Positions 43,135 through 51,989 of a stretch of DNA of 64,000 nt are shown here, in pieces. The position numbers and the translations under genes are program-made. The DNA is taken from contig OZ257140.1 in the NCBI GenBank assembly GCA_965279165.1, positions 2,976,001-3,040,000 on the forward strand. Reading direction: 5' to 3'. The notes below the pieces were generated by a model. The model ran no database searches, was not told where the DNA came from, and saw nothing but the letters and a program-made list of their open reading frames with translations. Each line of letters starts with the position of its first letter. Position 1 is the stretch's first letter. The DNA comes from JBAYIE01 sp965279165. Its GTDB lineage: Bacteria > Bacteroidota > Bacteroidia > UKL13-3.

Positions 43135-43872
43135 ATGGAAGATGGAATAGAAGGAAGTGCGCTTAAACGCATCAGAAGTTCTGTTTTTTTTGCATTTCCA
43201 AGATGGCTATTTTAAAAAATAATTTTCAAAACCATTGATTTTGCGTGGCAAATAAATGCCAAGTCGTATAAACCCGAAATCTTAGCAGTAAAAAAGTTAA
43301 TTAACCAAATCAAACAGGAGAATGATTTGAAATTGCGGGATTGCGAGGCTTACCAACTTTATTTGGCAGTTAAAAATTCCAATAAAATACAGGGAGATAT
43401 TGCTGAGGTTGGCGTTTTTAAAGGCGCTAGTGCAAAAATCATTTGCGAAATCAAAGGGGATAAGAGGCTTCATTTGTTTGATACATTTGAAGGGTTACCA
43501 AAACCAAACGCATTTGATGATCCAAACGTTTTTTCAAAAAATCAGTTTGCATCAGAATTAAGTGAAGTAAAAGATTATTTAATCCAATATCCGCATGTTA
43601 ATTTTTACAAAGGAACATTCCCAACGACTGCACTTCCGGTGTCCGACAAACAATTTTCTTTCGTTCATTTAGATGTTGATTTATATCAATCTACCCATGA
43701 TAGTCTTACCTTTTTCTATCCTAGAATGGCCAAGGGGGGGATTATAATCTCGCACGACTATTTAAATTCATTGGGAGTAAGAAAAGCGGTTGATGATTTT
43801 TTTAAAGATAAACCGGAACCGATTATTGAATTAGAAACACTTGGACTACAATGTTTGATCGTAAAAACGTAA
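43135..43872 (+). pseudogene. TylF/macrocin-O-methyltransferase-like gene broken by an in-frame stop
   Basis: The C-terminal 181 aa (from TTG at 43327) match the TylF-like class I methyltransferases: GDIAEVGVFKGASAKIICE, LHLFDTFEGLPKP, FVHLDVDLYQSTHDSL and GGIIISHDYLNSLGVRKAVDDFF. Reading the same frame upstream gives family-like sequence (AWQINAKSYKPEILAV) back to a TAA at 43213-43215. Beyond it the frame continues open to an ATG at 43135 (MEDGIEGSALKRIRSSVFF). Without the stop the product would be 245 aa, the usual family size. One base change (AAA to TAA) would explain it. A shortened product from 43327 is possible but would lack the N-terminal helices. Confidence 0.7.
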
Positions 43873-43982
43873 TTAATGGAGCACAATTGGTAAACTTTAT
43901 GGCAAATAGGAAAAGAATTTGGGTGGTGTGTTAAAAAAATGTTTACTGGTAACCGGAGCTAAAATTTAATTTGCCTGAATTC

Positions 43983-46592
43983 ATGGCAAAAAAACAGGAT
44001 GAGGCGGAAACTCCGCTCATGAAACAATACAACCAAATTAAATCGAAGTACCCTGGTGCCATCTTATTATTTCGTGTCGGCGATTTTTATGAAACCTTTG
44101 GTGAAGATGCGGTAAGAACTGCAAAAATATTAGGGATTATTCTAACCAAAAGAGCCAATGGTTCGGCTTCCCATATCGAACTGGCAGGATTTCCTCATCA
44201 TGCGCTGGATACGTATTTACCTAAGTTAGTTAGAGCCGGTCAGCGTGTCGCGATATGTGATCAGTTAGAAGACCCAAAACTAACCAAGAAAATTGTTAAA
44301 AGGGGAGTTACCGAATTGATAACACCCGGTGTATCTTATAACGATAAACTACTCGATCATAAATCAAGTAACTACTTATGTGCGATACATTTTAATGAGG
44401 ATAAGTGCGGGTGTGCCTTTTTGGATATTTCGACTGGTGAATTCCTCACGGCAGAAGGTTCGGTAGATTATATCGAGAAATTAATTCATGGATTTAGTCC
44501 TTCAGAAATAATCGTTTCCCGTTCTTCTTTTAAAAAGTATGCGGAGATATTTCAGACCCGTTATTATGTTTTTCAACTCGATGATTGGGTGTTTCAATAC
44601 GACTTTACCTATGATAAATTATTGCAGCATTTTCATACCATCAATCTGAAAGGATTTGGTATTCAGGAAATGCTCTTTGGTACCATTGCAGCCGGTGTAT
44701 GCCTGCATTATCTCGACGAAACACACCACGAAAGAAAACAACATATCCAATCGATTTCGAGGGTAGATGAAGAGAAGTATGTTTGGTTGGATCGGTTTAC
44801 CATACGCAACCTCGAATTGGTATATCCCTCCAATGAATTTGGCAAATCTCTTTTGCAAGTAATTGATTATACCTTAACACCAATGGGTTCGCGTTTGTTA
44901 AAAAAATGGCTGGTACTTCCCATTAAAGACGCGGCATTGATAAACGAAAGGCTATCAGTGGTAGATTATGCCTTGCATCATACAGAAGCTGCTGCTTCCT
45001 TGTCTGATAAGTTGAAACAAATTGGCGATCTTGAGCGTATGATATCCAAATTGGCAATGCGACGAATTAACCCGCGCGAATTAATGCAATTAAATCGTTC
45101 GGTTAAGTTAATTAAACCAATAAAAGAAATATTGGAAAGCGGTGGTGATTTACAAGTAAAAAAAATAGCAGACCAGTTGCAAAACTGCGATTGGTTAACC
45201 GAACAAATCGATAAAATTCTTGCGGATGATCCGCCGGCTCAGACCAATCGAGGCAACTTGATAAAAACCGGTATCCATCCGGAATTGGATGAATTGCGAA
45301 AAATTGCGTTCTCAGGAAAAGACTATTTATTGCAGATCCAACAAAACGAACAAATTAAAACTGGAATTAGTTCGCTTAAAATATCCTTCAATAATGTGTT
45401 TGGTTATTACCTGGAAGTAACCAATGTGCACAAAGATAAAGTGCCTCCTGAATGGGTTCGGAAGCAAACATTATCGAATGCAGAACGATACATTACGGAT
45501 GAGTTGAAAAAGTATGAGGAAAGTATACTCGGTGCAGAGGAAAAACTTTCTGCCATTGAAGAAAATTTATACCAGGAATTGGTGATTAGTTTATCCGAAT
45601 ATGTTGGACCTATCCTGCAAAACGCATCTGTAATTGCCCATCTTGATTGTTTACTCGGTTTTGGAAAATTGGCCGAAAAACACCACTATACCAAACCAAT
45701 ACTTAACCATTCTGGTAAGATAACGTTAACCCAGGCAAGGCATCCGGTTATCGAACAGATGTTGCCGGATGGAGAAAGTTATATTCCCAATGATGTTTTT
45801 TTAGACAAAGAAACCCAACAAATAATTATTTTAACCGGTCCGAATATGTCGGGTAAATCAGCCATACTCAGGCAAACCGCTTTGGTGGTTATTTTGGCTC
45901 AAATAGGAAGTTACGTGCCAGCTTCATTTGCTGAAATTGGTATGGTGGATAAGGTGTTTACCAGGGTTGGTGCATCCGATAATATCTCGGGAGGAGAATC
46001 GACTTTTATGGTGGAAATGACCGAAACCGCCAGTATTTTGAATAACCTCTCACCTAATAGTTTGGTTATTTTGGACGAAATTGGAAGGGGAACAAGTACC
46101 TACGATGGTGTTTCGATTGCGTGGGCTATTGCGGCTTTTTTAAACCAACATCCACATAAACCAAAAACATTGTTTGCAACCCATTACCACGAATTAAATG
46201 AACTCGAAAAGAGTTATTCCGGAATATTAAATTACCATATCGATATCCATGAAACGGAACAGAAAATAATATTTTTACGTAAGTTGGTTAAAGGAGGTAG
46301 TGAGCATAGTTTTGGAATTCATGTTGCAAAAATGGCCGGCGTACCGCAATTGGTATTAAATAAAGCTGCTGAAATATTAGAAGAACTCGAAAAACAACGA
46401 AAGGGAATTGGAGAACCTGTTTTAGGAAAGGTTTCGAACGCTTCTTCTTCCATTCAGTTGAATATGTTTCAAATGCAAGATCCGGTACTCGATAAAATCA
46501 GAAAGGAGTTGACCATGTTGGATATAGATACCCTTACTCCGGTTGAATCTTTAATGAAATTACACGAGCTAAAGAAATTACTTTCGTCTTGA
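43983..46592 (+). CDS. mutS: DNA mismatch repair protein MutS
   Basis: An 869-aa mismatch recognition ATPase. Domain I has the mismatch-wedging motif FRVGDFYETFGEDA (Phe-x-Glu). The core, clamp and ATPase domains follow; the last has Walker A GPNMSGKSAILRQ, SGGESTFMVEM, Walker B DEIGRGTSTYDG and the His switch ATHYHELNEL. The C-terminal end (LTPVESLMKLHELK) is the usual dimerisation tail. Start: ATG at 43983, the family N-terminus; a TTG 4 codons earlier is less likely. No mutL is nearby. Confidence 0.97.
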   Translation: MAKKQDEAETPLMKQYNQIKSKYPGAILLFRVGDFYETFGEDAVRTAKILGIILTKRANGSASHIELAGFPHHALDTYLPKLVRAGQRVAICDQLEDPKLTKKIVKRGVTELITPGVSYNDKLLDHKSSNYLCAIHFNEDKCGCAFLDISTGEFLTAEGSVDYIEKLIHGFSPSEIIVSRSSFKKYAEIFQTRYYVFQLDDWVFQYDFTYDKLLQHFHTINLKGFGIQEMLFGTIAAGVCLHYLDETHHERKQHIQSISRVDEEKYVWLDRFTIRNLELVYPSNEFGKSLLQVIDYTLTPMGSRLLKKWLVLPIKDAALINERLSVVDYALHHTEAAASLSDKLKQIGDLERMISKLAMRRINPRELMQLNRSVKLIKPIKEILESGGDLQVKKIADQLQNCDWLTEQIDKILADDPPAQTNRGNLIKTGIHPELDELRKIAFSGKDYLLQIQQNEQIKTGISSLKISFNNVFGYYLEVTNVHKDKVPPEWVRKQTLSNAERYITDELKKYEESILGAEEKLSAIEENLYQELVISLSEYVGPILQNASVIAHLDCLLGFGKLAEKHHYTKPILNHSGKITLTQARHPVIEQMLPDGESYIPNDVFLDKETQQIIILTGPNMSGKSAILRQTALVVILAQIGSYVPASFAEIGMVDKVFTRVGASDNISGGESTFMVEMTETASILNNLSPNSLVILDEIGRGTSTYDGVSIAWAIAAFLNQHPHKPKTLFATHYHELNELEKSYSGILNYHIDIHETEQKIIFLRKLVKGGSEHSFGIHVAKMAGVPQLVLNKAAEILEELEKQRKGIGEPVLGKVSNASSSIQLNMFQMQDPVLDKIRKELTMLDIDTLTPVESLMKLHELKKLLSS

Positions 46593-46646
46593 ACTGGTTG
46601 TAAATGAAGCAGCGGGAATAAAAGCGACATATTTTTATCGCATTTT

Positions 46647-46676
46647 TTTGTGCATATAGAAATATGCATATATTTG
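46647..46676 (+). promoter_or_regulatory. Promoter of the tRNA-Gly gene
   Basis: TTTG (46647-46650), 18 nt, TATATTTG (46669-46676): both boxes match the Bacteroidota consensus exactly. Transcription would begin about 5 nt before the tRNA. Confidence 0.7.
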
Positions 46677-46687
46677 CACTCCCAAAA

Positions 46688-46760
46688 GCGAAAGTAGCTC
46701 AGTTGGTAGAGCATCACCTTGCCAAGGTGAGGGTCGCGGGTTCGAGTCTCGTCTTTCGCT
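46688..46760 (+). tRNA. tRNA-Gly (GCC)
   Basis: A 73-nt cloverleaf. Acceptor GCGAAAG pairs with CTTTCGC; D arm GCTC...GAGC; anticodon stem-loop ACCTTGCCAAGGT with anticodon GCC; T arm CGGGTTCGAGTCTCG-like. CCA is not encoded. Confidence 0.95.
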
Positions 46761-46773
46761 CAAATTTGGTTAT

Positions 46774-46829
46774 TGGTAATTTGTTATTAGTTATTTGAAT
46801 TCAAAAATTACTAATTACCTAATTACCAT
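46774..46829. repeat. Heptamer-spaced inverted repeat between the two tRNAs
   Basis: Eight 7-bp steps (TGGTAAT, TTGTTAT, TAGTTAT, TTGAATT, CAAAAAT, TACTAAT, TACCTAA, TTACCAT) centred on GAATTC. The two halves are imperfect inverted repeats. Confidence 0.55.
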
Positions 46830-46834
46830 TATTG

Positions 46835-46880
46835 GCCCGGGTGGTGGTCCCGATAATTATCGGGATGGTAGACACACAGG
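46835..46880 (+). pseudogene. tRNA-Leu 5' fragment with palindrome in the D-arm
   Basis: GCCCGGGTGGTGG, then the 18-bp palindrome TCCCGATAATTATCGGGA, then TGGTAGACACACAGG. Compared with the intact tRNA-Leu at 46901, the palindrome stands where AAT is in the D-loop. Everything 3' of the anticodon arm is missing. Confidence 0.8.
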
Positions 46881-46900
46881 TTGGTTCTTTTTTCATAGTT

Positions 46901-46985
46901 GCCCGGGTGGTGGAATTGGTAGACACGCAGGACTTAAAATCCTGTATCCTTTAAAGATGTGCGGGTTCAAGTCCCGCCCCGGGTA
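46901..46985 (+). tRNA. tRNA-Leu (TAA)
   Basis: An 85-nt cloverleaf. Acceptor GCCCGGG pairs with CCCGGGT (one G-T pair), discriminator A; anticodon loop CTTAAAA with anticodon TAA; a long variable arm (ATCCTTTAAAGAT), as expected for a class II tRNA; T arm GCGGGTTCAAGTCCCGC. No clear promoter precedes it, so it may be cotranscribed with tRNA-Gly. Confidence 0.93.
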
Positions 46986-47153
46986 CAATCCCGATAATTA
47001 TCGGGAGAGTGTGAGATTGAGTAACTAGTGTGGAGAATGCCCATACACTCATTTTCCCTCACACTCGCACTCACCCTCTTTCTCGTTCAGTTTCTCGTTC
47101 TGATTCTCTTTCACATGCATCTTCATATTCCAATATACATCAAATGCTCAATT

Positions 47154-47245
47154 GGTGGCCCCGATAGCTATCGGGGTGGTAGACACGCAGGACTTAAAAT
47201 CCTGTATCCTTTAAAGATGTGCGGGTTCAAGTCCCGCCCCGGGTA
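47154..47245 (+). pseudogene. tRNA-Leu copy 2, 5' end replaced by palindrome
   Basis: From the D-arm TGGTAGAC to the 3' end it is identical to the intact tRNA-Leu, but the 5' acceptor strand is replaced by GGTGG plus CCCCGATAGCTATCGGGG (47159-47176). It cannot form an acceptor stem. Confidence 0.85.
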
Positions 47246-47413
47246 CAATCCCGATAATTATCGGGAGAGTGTGAGATTGAGTAACTAGTGTGGAGAATGC
47301 CCATACTCTCATTTTCCCTCACACTCGCACTCACCCTCTTTCTCGTTCAGTTTCTCGTTCTGATTCTCTTTCACATGCATCTTCTTTTACCAATATACAT
47401 CAAATGCTCAATT

Positions 47414-47468
47414 GGTGGCCCCGATAGCTATCGGGGTGGTAGACACGCAGGACTTAAAATCCTGTATC
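47414..47468 (+). pseudogene. tRNA-Leu copy 3, truncated fragment
   Basis: GGTGG, the palindrome CCCCGATAGCTATCGGGG (47419-47436), the D-arm and the anticodon arm, ending at CCTGTATC. The variable and T arms are absent. From 47469 to 47804 I see no gene or repeat. Confidence 0.85.
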
Positions 47469-47804
47469 AAAATGAGAGCGAGTATGGAGAGTGAGTAGCC
47501 AGTGTGGAGAATGCCAACGCACTCTTTTTTGAAGACAAACACCCATACATTTCAACCCAATCAAAGTGCGTTTGAAGCATGCTGTTTTTCAATCATTAGA
47601 ACGAATTAACCATTTTGAAGCTAATGAACCACAAAATTCACAGATATGATAATTTGTTGGCTCTTGAAATCGATAAGTTCACGCTCTTTTAGTTTATTTT
47701 TTATCGAATATAAAAAATCACCAAGAACCATTATTATTGCAGCAAATATTTTGGTGGCGTTTTATATCATAGAATCGATCACTTACTAAACAGAAATTAT
47801 AATT

Positions 47805-48056
47805 ATGAAGAAGTTTACCATTTCCGCTCTTTTCGTTGCTGCTTTATGCATTACTGCTTGTCATTACGGACAAAACGAAGCAAAAGATACCTTGGAAAGA
47901 AATGAAAAATACAAAACTGAAAATGCAGATTATTCTGTTAATCGTGCAGGTGATGGTGGTAAAATGAATGAAACGGTTGCAACCGAGTCGACTCCGGTTG
48001 ATACAACCGTTAAGGCAGCAACTCCTGCTGCAGAAACAACCCACGAATCTAATTAA
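47805..48056 (+). CDS. Small lipoprotein, unknown function
   Basis: An 83-aa protein with a lipoprotein signal peptide: Lys-Lys at positions 2-3, a hydrophobic core, and the lipobox ITAC ending at Cys19. The mature part is hydrophilic and of low complexity, rich in Thr, Glu, Asn and Ala (ESTPVDTTVKAATPAAETT), without recognisable domains. It is probably anchored to the inner or outer membrane facing the periplasm. It is followed after 9 bp by the fRMsr gene on the same strand, so the two may share a transcript. I do not recognise a family. Confidence 0.7.
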   Translation: MKKFTISALFVAALCITACHYGQNEAKDTLERNEKYKTENADYSVNRAGDGGKMNETVATESTPVDTTVKAATPAAETTHESN

Positions 48057-48065
48057 TTTCCAATT

Positions 48066-48563
48066 TTGGAAACCAATCCTATCGATACCAACCTAGATAA
48101 GGAAAGTCGGTATCAATTGGTATTGTCGCAAGCCGAAGCACTTGTGGAAGGTGGATTACCCGCTATTTCAAACTTGTCCAATATCGTTGCATTGTTAAAG
48201 CAAACCTTTAATTGGTGGTGGGTTGGATTTTACTTTGTAAGAAATAATGAACTTGTTCTTGGTCCATTTCAAGGTCCTGTAGCCTGTACCCGAATTGCCA
48301 TAGGCAAAGGAGTTTGTGGTATATCTTGGCAAAATAAACAAACCATCATTGTTCCCGATGTCGACCAATTTCCCGGTCATATCGCATGCAGTGCAGCATC
48401 CAAATCAGAAATTGTAATTCCAATCATGTTACATGATTCGGTAATTGGTGTTTTAGATGTGGATAGTGAATACCTTAATCATTTCGATTCCACCGACCAA
48501 AAATATCTCGAACAAATGATTCAATTTCTTACCAAATATTTGGATTCTCCTGTATTTGTATAA
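48066..48563 (+). CDS. GAF-domain free methionine-(R)-sulfoxide reductase
   Basis: A 165-aa single GAF domain. The fRMsr hallmarks are all present: WWWVGFYF, LVLGPFQGPVACTRI, GKGVCGISW, VPDVDQFPGHIACS and the SEIVIPI strand. The three Cys residues (in ACTRI, GVCG and HIACS) correspond to the catalytic and resolving cysteines of E. coli MsrC and yeast fRMsr, which reduce free methionine-R-sulfoxide. With all three conserved it should be an enzyme rather than a sensor. The start is a TTG at 48066; no ATG lies in frame before the conserved region. Confidence 0.88.
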   Translation: METNPIDTNLDKESRYQLVLSQAEALVEGGLPAISNLSNIVALLKQTFNWWWVGFYFVRNNELVLGPFQGPVACTRIAIGKGVCGISWQNKQTIIVPDVDQFPGHIACSAASKSEIVIPIMLHDSVIGVLDVDSEYLNHFDSTDQKYLEQMIQFLTKYLDSPVFV

Positions 48564-48605
48564 ATACATTTTTGTTTCTCGTAATTTTTACCAATTTCGT
48601 TTTTC

Positions 48606-49859
48606 ATGCAATCAAAAAGCAAATCGTATATGCTGGTGGTTATCGCCGCCCTTGGATATTTTGTAGATATCTATGATTTGGTTTTGTTTAATGTGGTTAA
48701 AAAAGAGAGTCTCGAATACCTGGGATTAAGCGGCGAAGTATTGCGAAAATATGATATCTCCTTGTTTAATTGGCAAATGACCGGGATGTTAATAGGAGGG
48801 TTGTTGTGGGGAATTCTTGGAGATAAGAAAGGTCGGATTCAGGTATTATTTGGTTCCATCATTTTATATTCTTTAGCCAATCTTGCCAATGCTTTTGTAA
48901 CCGATACAACGTCGTATGCAATTTGCCGAATTCTAGCCGGCATCGGACTTGCAGGTGAACTTGGAGCCGGAATTACCTTGGTTGTAGAAAGCATGGAAGT
49001 AGAAAAAAGGGGCTGGGGTACCATGATTATCGTAACGTTTGGTGCGTTAGGCGGTGTTGCTGCCAGGTTGGTTGGCGGTTCCGGAAATGAAATTGCCTCG
49101 TTTTTACACTTACCGGTAGCGGCATGGCAAATGGCATATATAGTTGGCGGCGTTTTGGGATTGATGTTGTTGGTTCTTCGTATCGGAGCATTCGAAAGTG
49201 GTATGTTTAAACGCATGTCGGAAAGCACGGTGCAAAAGGGAAATTTCTTGCAACTCTTTACCGATAAAAAACGAACCCTTAAGTATATCGCTTCGGTTGC
49301 CATTGGTTTACCAATTTGGTTTATTATTGGGGTGTTGATTAACCAAAGCCATACCATTGCCGAGTATATTGGTGTTGCAGGTGTAGTAACCGTTGGCGAT
49401 AGTGTCATGTGGAGTTACGTTGGACTGTCGGTTGGCGACCTACTCAGTGGCGCTTTAAGTCAGCTACTTAAAAGCCGACGAAAAGTAATATTTATCTACC
49501 TGTTCATCTTGTCGGTATCGGTGGTGCTGTATTTATTTAACCACCAAGTAAGTTTAGCTTGGTTCCATTTTATGTGTTTTTTGTTGGGTGCATCAACCGG
49601 TTTTTGGGCATTGTTTGTAACGGTTGCTTCTGAGCAATTTGGTACCAACTTACGTTCAACCGTAACCAATACCGCACCTAATTTTGTTAGGGGAGCCACT
49701 GTACCAATCACCAATTCATTTAATGGTTTAATTCCGATTATTGGTGTTGGATTTGCAGCATTAACTGTCGGCGGAGTTTGTATATTACTTTCCTTTATGG
49801 CAACGCTTTATATCTCAGAAACCTTTACAAAGGATCTCAATTATTTCGAATTAGATTAA
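48606..49859 (+). CDS. Major facilitator superfamily transporter
   Basis: A 417-aa inner-membrane protein with about 12 membrane helices. The loop 2-3 signature appears as GILGDKKGRIQVLF, and helix 4-5 shows CRILAGIGLAGELGAGITLV, as in sugar/metabolite-proton symporters. A second-half motif is LKSRRKVIF. The substrate cannot be deduced. It starts 42 bp after the fRMsr gene. The gap after it (49860-50530) contains only palindromic elements. Confidence 0.88.
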   Translation: MQSKSKSYMLVVIAALGYFVDIYDLVLFNVVKKESLEYLGLSGEVLRKYDISLFNWQMTGMLIGGLLWGILGDKKGRIQVLFGSIILYSLANLANAFVTDTTSYAICRILAGIGLAGELGAGITLVVESMEVEKRGWGTMIIVTFGALGGVAARLVGGSGNEIASFLHLPVAAWQMAYIVGGVLGLMLLVLRIGAFESGMFKRMSESTVQKGNFLQLFTDKKRTLKYIASVAIGLPIWFIIGVLINQSHTIAEYIGVAGVVTVGDSVMWSYVGLSVGDLLSGALSQLLKSRRKVIFIYLFILSVSVVLYLFNHQVSLAWFHFMCFLLGASTGFWALFVTVASEQFGTNLRSTVTNTAPNFVRGATVPITNSFNGLIPIIGVGFAALTVGGVCILLSFMATLYISETFTKDLNYFELD

Positions 49860-49969
49860 TCTAATCTCTTACTCTTATCATTTTTTTATTGGGGCTTTCC
49901 CCCGCTAACGATAAACTACGGTTCGCGCCTTGCGACTCACCTTGTTTATCTGTTGCGGGGCGCTGTATC

Positions 49970-50002
49970 TCCTGAAGTAGTGCGAGTACGCACACTTCAG
50001 GA
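49970..50002. repeat. Dispersed palindromic element, short hairpin
   Basis: TCCTGAAGTAGTGCG pairs with CGCACACTTCAGGA around AGTA, with one bulge. The 20 bp at 49982-50001 are identical to 38874-38893. Confidence 0.85.
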
Positions 50003-50310
50003 CACCCGCTAAGCCGTTTGCATTTGCTAGAAAATTACATTTGAGTATTTAATTGAAGTACAATTTTTGGAATATTTAATAGCATTGTCCGGGTTTAATC
50101 GCTTATCTGAAAGGTTATCACAAAGGAAACTTTCAATTATGCATTACAAATACTTTAAATCAATTTACCATAGGATAATTTCATTTTCGTCATTGAATTA
50201 GATTAATAAATAGTAGCATTACTTCCGTAATTCAACCACATAATAAATTACATTACCCGCCATCGGTATTAAAACATTTAGTCTAAAGCACTCTTTATTT
50301 AAACAATGAC

Positions 50311-50389
50311 AAGCCCGACCCTGAAGTTAAGCGTGCAAATAATTCAAAATTAGAAGAAGCCTGCCGCGCATACTTCAGGGGTTCGCCCA
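50311..50389. repeat. Dispersed palindromic element, copy B (inverted relative to A)
   Basis: CCCTGAAGTTAAGCGTGC and GCGCATACTTCAGGGG form the stem. Reverse-complemented, stem and loop align with 38776-38850 over about 75 bp with few differences. Confidence 0.88.
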
Positions 50390-50530
50390 AAGGATAGAAA
50401 ACGAACCAAACGTCTAATCCAATATTTTTATTCTTATTAAAACAATCCCATAAAAATAATACACGAATTGGAAAGGAACACGTAACATTGCACCAACATT
50501 TAATTTAACCGATTCTTATCAAAAAGAAAC

Positions 50531-51934
50531 ATGACACTTCCTGTTAAAAACAAGTACATCGATTTAATCAACCAGACCTTTTATTTCCCTCGCCACGGAT
50601 TTGAAGTGAAACAGAATAACCTACATTTTCATGGTGTTGACTTGATGCAATTGATTGAAGAATTCGGTACCCCATTAAAATTTACCTATCTCCCTAAAAT
50701 AGGTTCGCAAATAAATAAAGCACGTATTTTATTTGATCAGGCAATTGAACGCAATAATTACGCAGGAAAATACACCTATTGCTATTGTACAAAAAGCTCC
50801 CATTTTTCATTTGTTCTCGAGGAAGTTTTGAAACATGGTGCCCATATCGAAACTTCGTCGGCTTTTGATCTGGATTTGGTTCGTAACCTGCATAAGAGTG
50901 GTAAATTAACCAACGACAAAATGATCGTGTGCAATGGGTATAAAACAGATGCCTATTTTAAGAATATGGTCGAATTGGTAGACGAAGGATTTGATCAAGT
51001 AACTTGTGTATTAGATAGTGCAGCCGAATTAGATCAATTGGATAAATTTACCACCAAACCCATGCAATTGGGTATTCGCATTGCAACCGAAGAAGAACCC
51101 GGGTTTTTGGTGTATACTTCTCGTTTGGGAGTTAGCTTTAAATTGGTAAACGATTTATACGAACAAAAAATCAAGAATAATCCAAAGTTCAAGCTTAAAA
51201 TGTTACATTTTTTTGTGAATTCAGGAATCAAAGATACAACCTATTATTGGAGCGAATTAACCCGTTTGGTAAATGTGTATTGCGACTTGAAGGAAATTTG
51301 TCCGGAACTAAGTACGCTTGATATTGGAGGAGGTATGCCAATTTATACTTCTCTTGGGGTTGAACATGATTATTCTTATATGATCGATCAGATTGTATAT
51401 TATATTAAAACCATTTGCGATTCAAGAGAAGTAGACGTGCCGGATATTATTACAGAATTCGGTTCATTTACCGTAGGAGAGAGCGGCGGAAGTTTGTATT
51501 CTATCATTGGTCAGAAACAACAAAACGACAAGGAGTTGTGGTATATGATCAATAGCTCCTTTATTACCACTTTGCCGGATACATGGGGAATTGGTCAAAA
51601 GTTTATTTTGTTGGCAATAAACAATTGGGATAAAGAGTTTCAACGTATTAATCTAGGAGGATTAACCTGTGATAGCCAAGATTTTTACAATTCTGATACC
51701 CATACCAACCAGGTTTTTCTGCCAAAACTCGACGAACAACCTTTGTACATGGGCTTTTTTCATACCGGCGCTTACCAAGAATCCCTGGGTGGATATGGTG
51801 GAATTCAACATTGTTTGATTCCGGCTCCTAAACATGTTATTATCGACATGGAAGATTCTGGCGCGAATACGTATAAACTTTTTGCTCCTGAGCAAGATGC
51901 GGAAAGCATGATGAAAGTACTCGGATACAAATAA
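50531..51934 (+). CDS. speA: Arginine decarboxylase, PLP fold type III
   Basis: A 467-aa enzyme converting arginine to agmatine, the first step of one polyamine pathway. The alanine-racemase-like barrel (about 50-320) has the PLP lysine in YCYCTKSSHFSFV, the HIETSSAFDLDLV strand, and the glycine loop DIGGGMPIY. The second beta domain (about 330-467) contains GLTCDSQDFY, the conserved active-site Cys-Asp region, and FFHTGAYQESLGG with the Tyr that contacts PLP. The length is that of the shorter Bacteroidota type; E. coli SpeA is about 650 aa. Diaminopimelate decarboxylase is the main alternative. Confidence 0.8.
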   Translation: MTLPVKNKYIDLINQTFYFPRHGFEVKQNNLHFHGVDLMQLIEEFGTPLKFTYLPKIGSQINKARILFDQAIERNNYAGKYTYCYCTKSSHFSFVLEEVLKHGAHIETSSAFDLDLVRNLHKSGKLTNDKMIVCNGYKTDAYFKNMVELVDEGFDQVTCVLDSAAELDQLDKFTTKPMQLGIRIATEEEPGFLVYTSRLGVSFKLVNDLYEQKIKNNPKFKLKMLHFFVNSGIKDTTYYWSELTRLVNVYCDLKEICPELSTLDIGGGMPIYTSLGVEHDYSYMIDQIVYYIKTICDSREVDVPDIITEFGSFTVGESGGSLYSIIGQKQQNDKELWYMINSSFITTLPDTWGIGQKFILLAINNWDKEFQRINLGGLTCDSQDFYNSDTHTNQVFLPKLDEQPLYMGFFHTGAYQESLGGYGGIQHCLIPAPKHVIIDMEDSGANTYKLFAPEQDAESMMKVLGYK

Positions 51935-51989
51935 AAATTTGTGAATTGAATTTATATCCCTATTTTCGCGCCCTATAATAGTAAAGCGT

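Larger units (their letters stand above)
46917..47468. repeat. 260-bp tandem repeat seeded by tRNA-Leu
   Basis: TGGTAGAC occurs at 46917, 47177 and 47437, a period of exactly 260 bp. Units 1 and 2 are almost identical and run from the tRNA D-arm through a TCCCGATAATTATCGGGA palindrome (46989, 47249) and a CTCGTTCAG-rich stretch. Unit 3 breaks off after CCTGTATC at 47468. Apparent open frames across it are by-products of the repeat. Confidence 0.95.

Noticed and set aside
46835..47468. Integrative element attachment site at tRNA-Leu
   Set aside because: Truncated tRNA copies can mark integration, but here there is no integrase, and the copies form a 260-bp tandem repeat with a palindrome in the D-arm rather than a 3'-end direct repeat.
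46795..47494. Three consecutive open frames of 68-86 codons sharing the same peptide
   Set aside because: They are translations of the 260-bp tRNA-Leu repeat and pass through an intact tRNA gene; no coding signal beyond the repeat.
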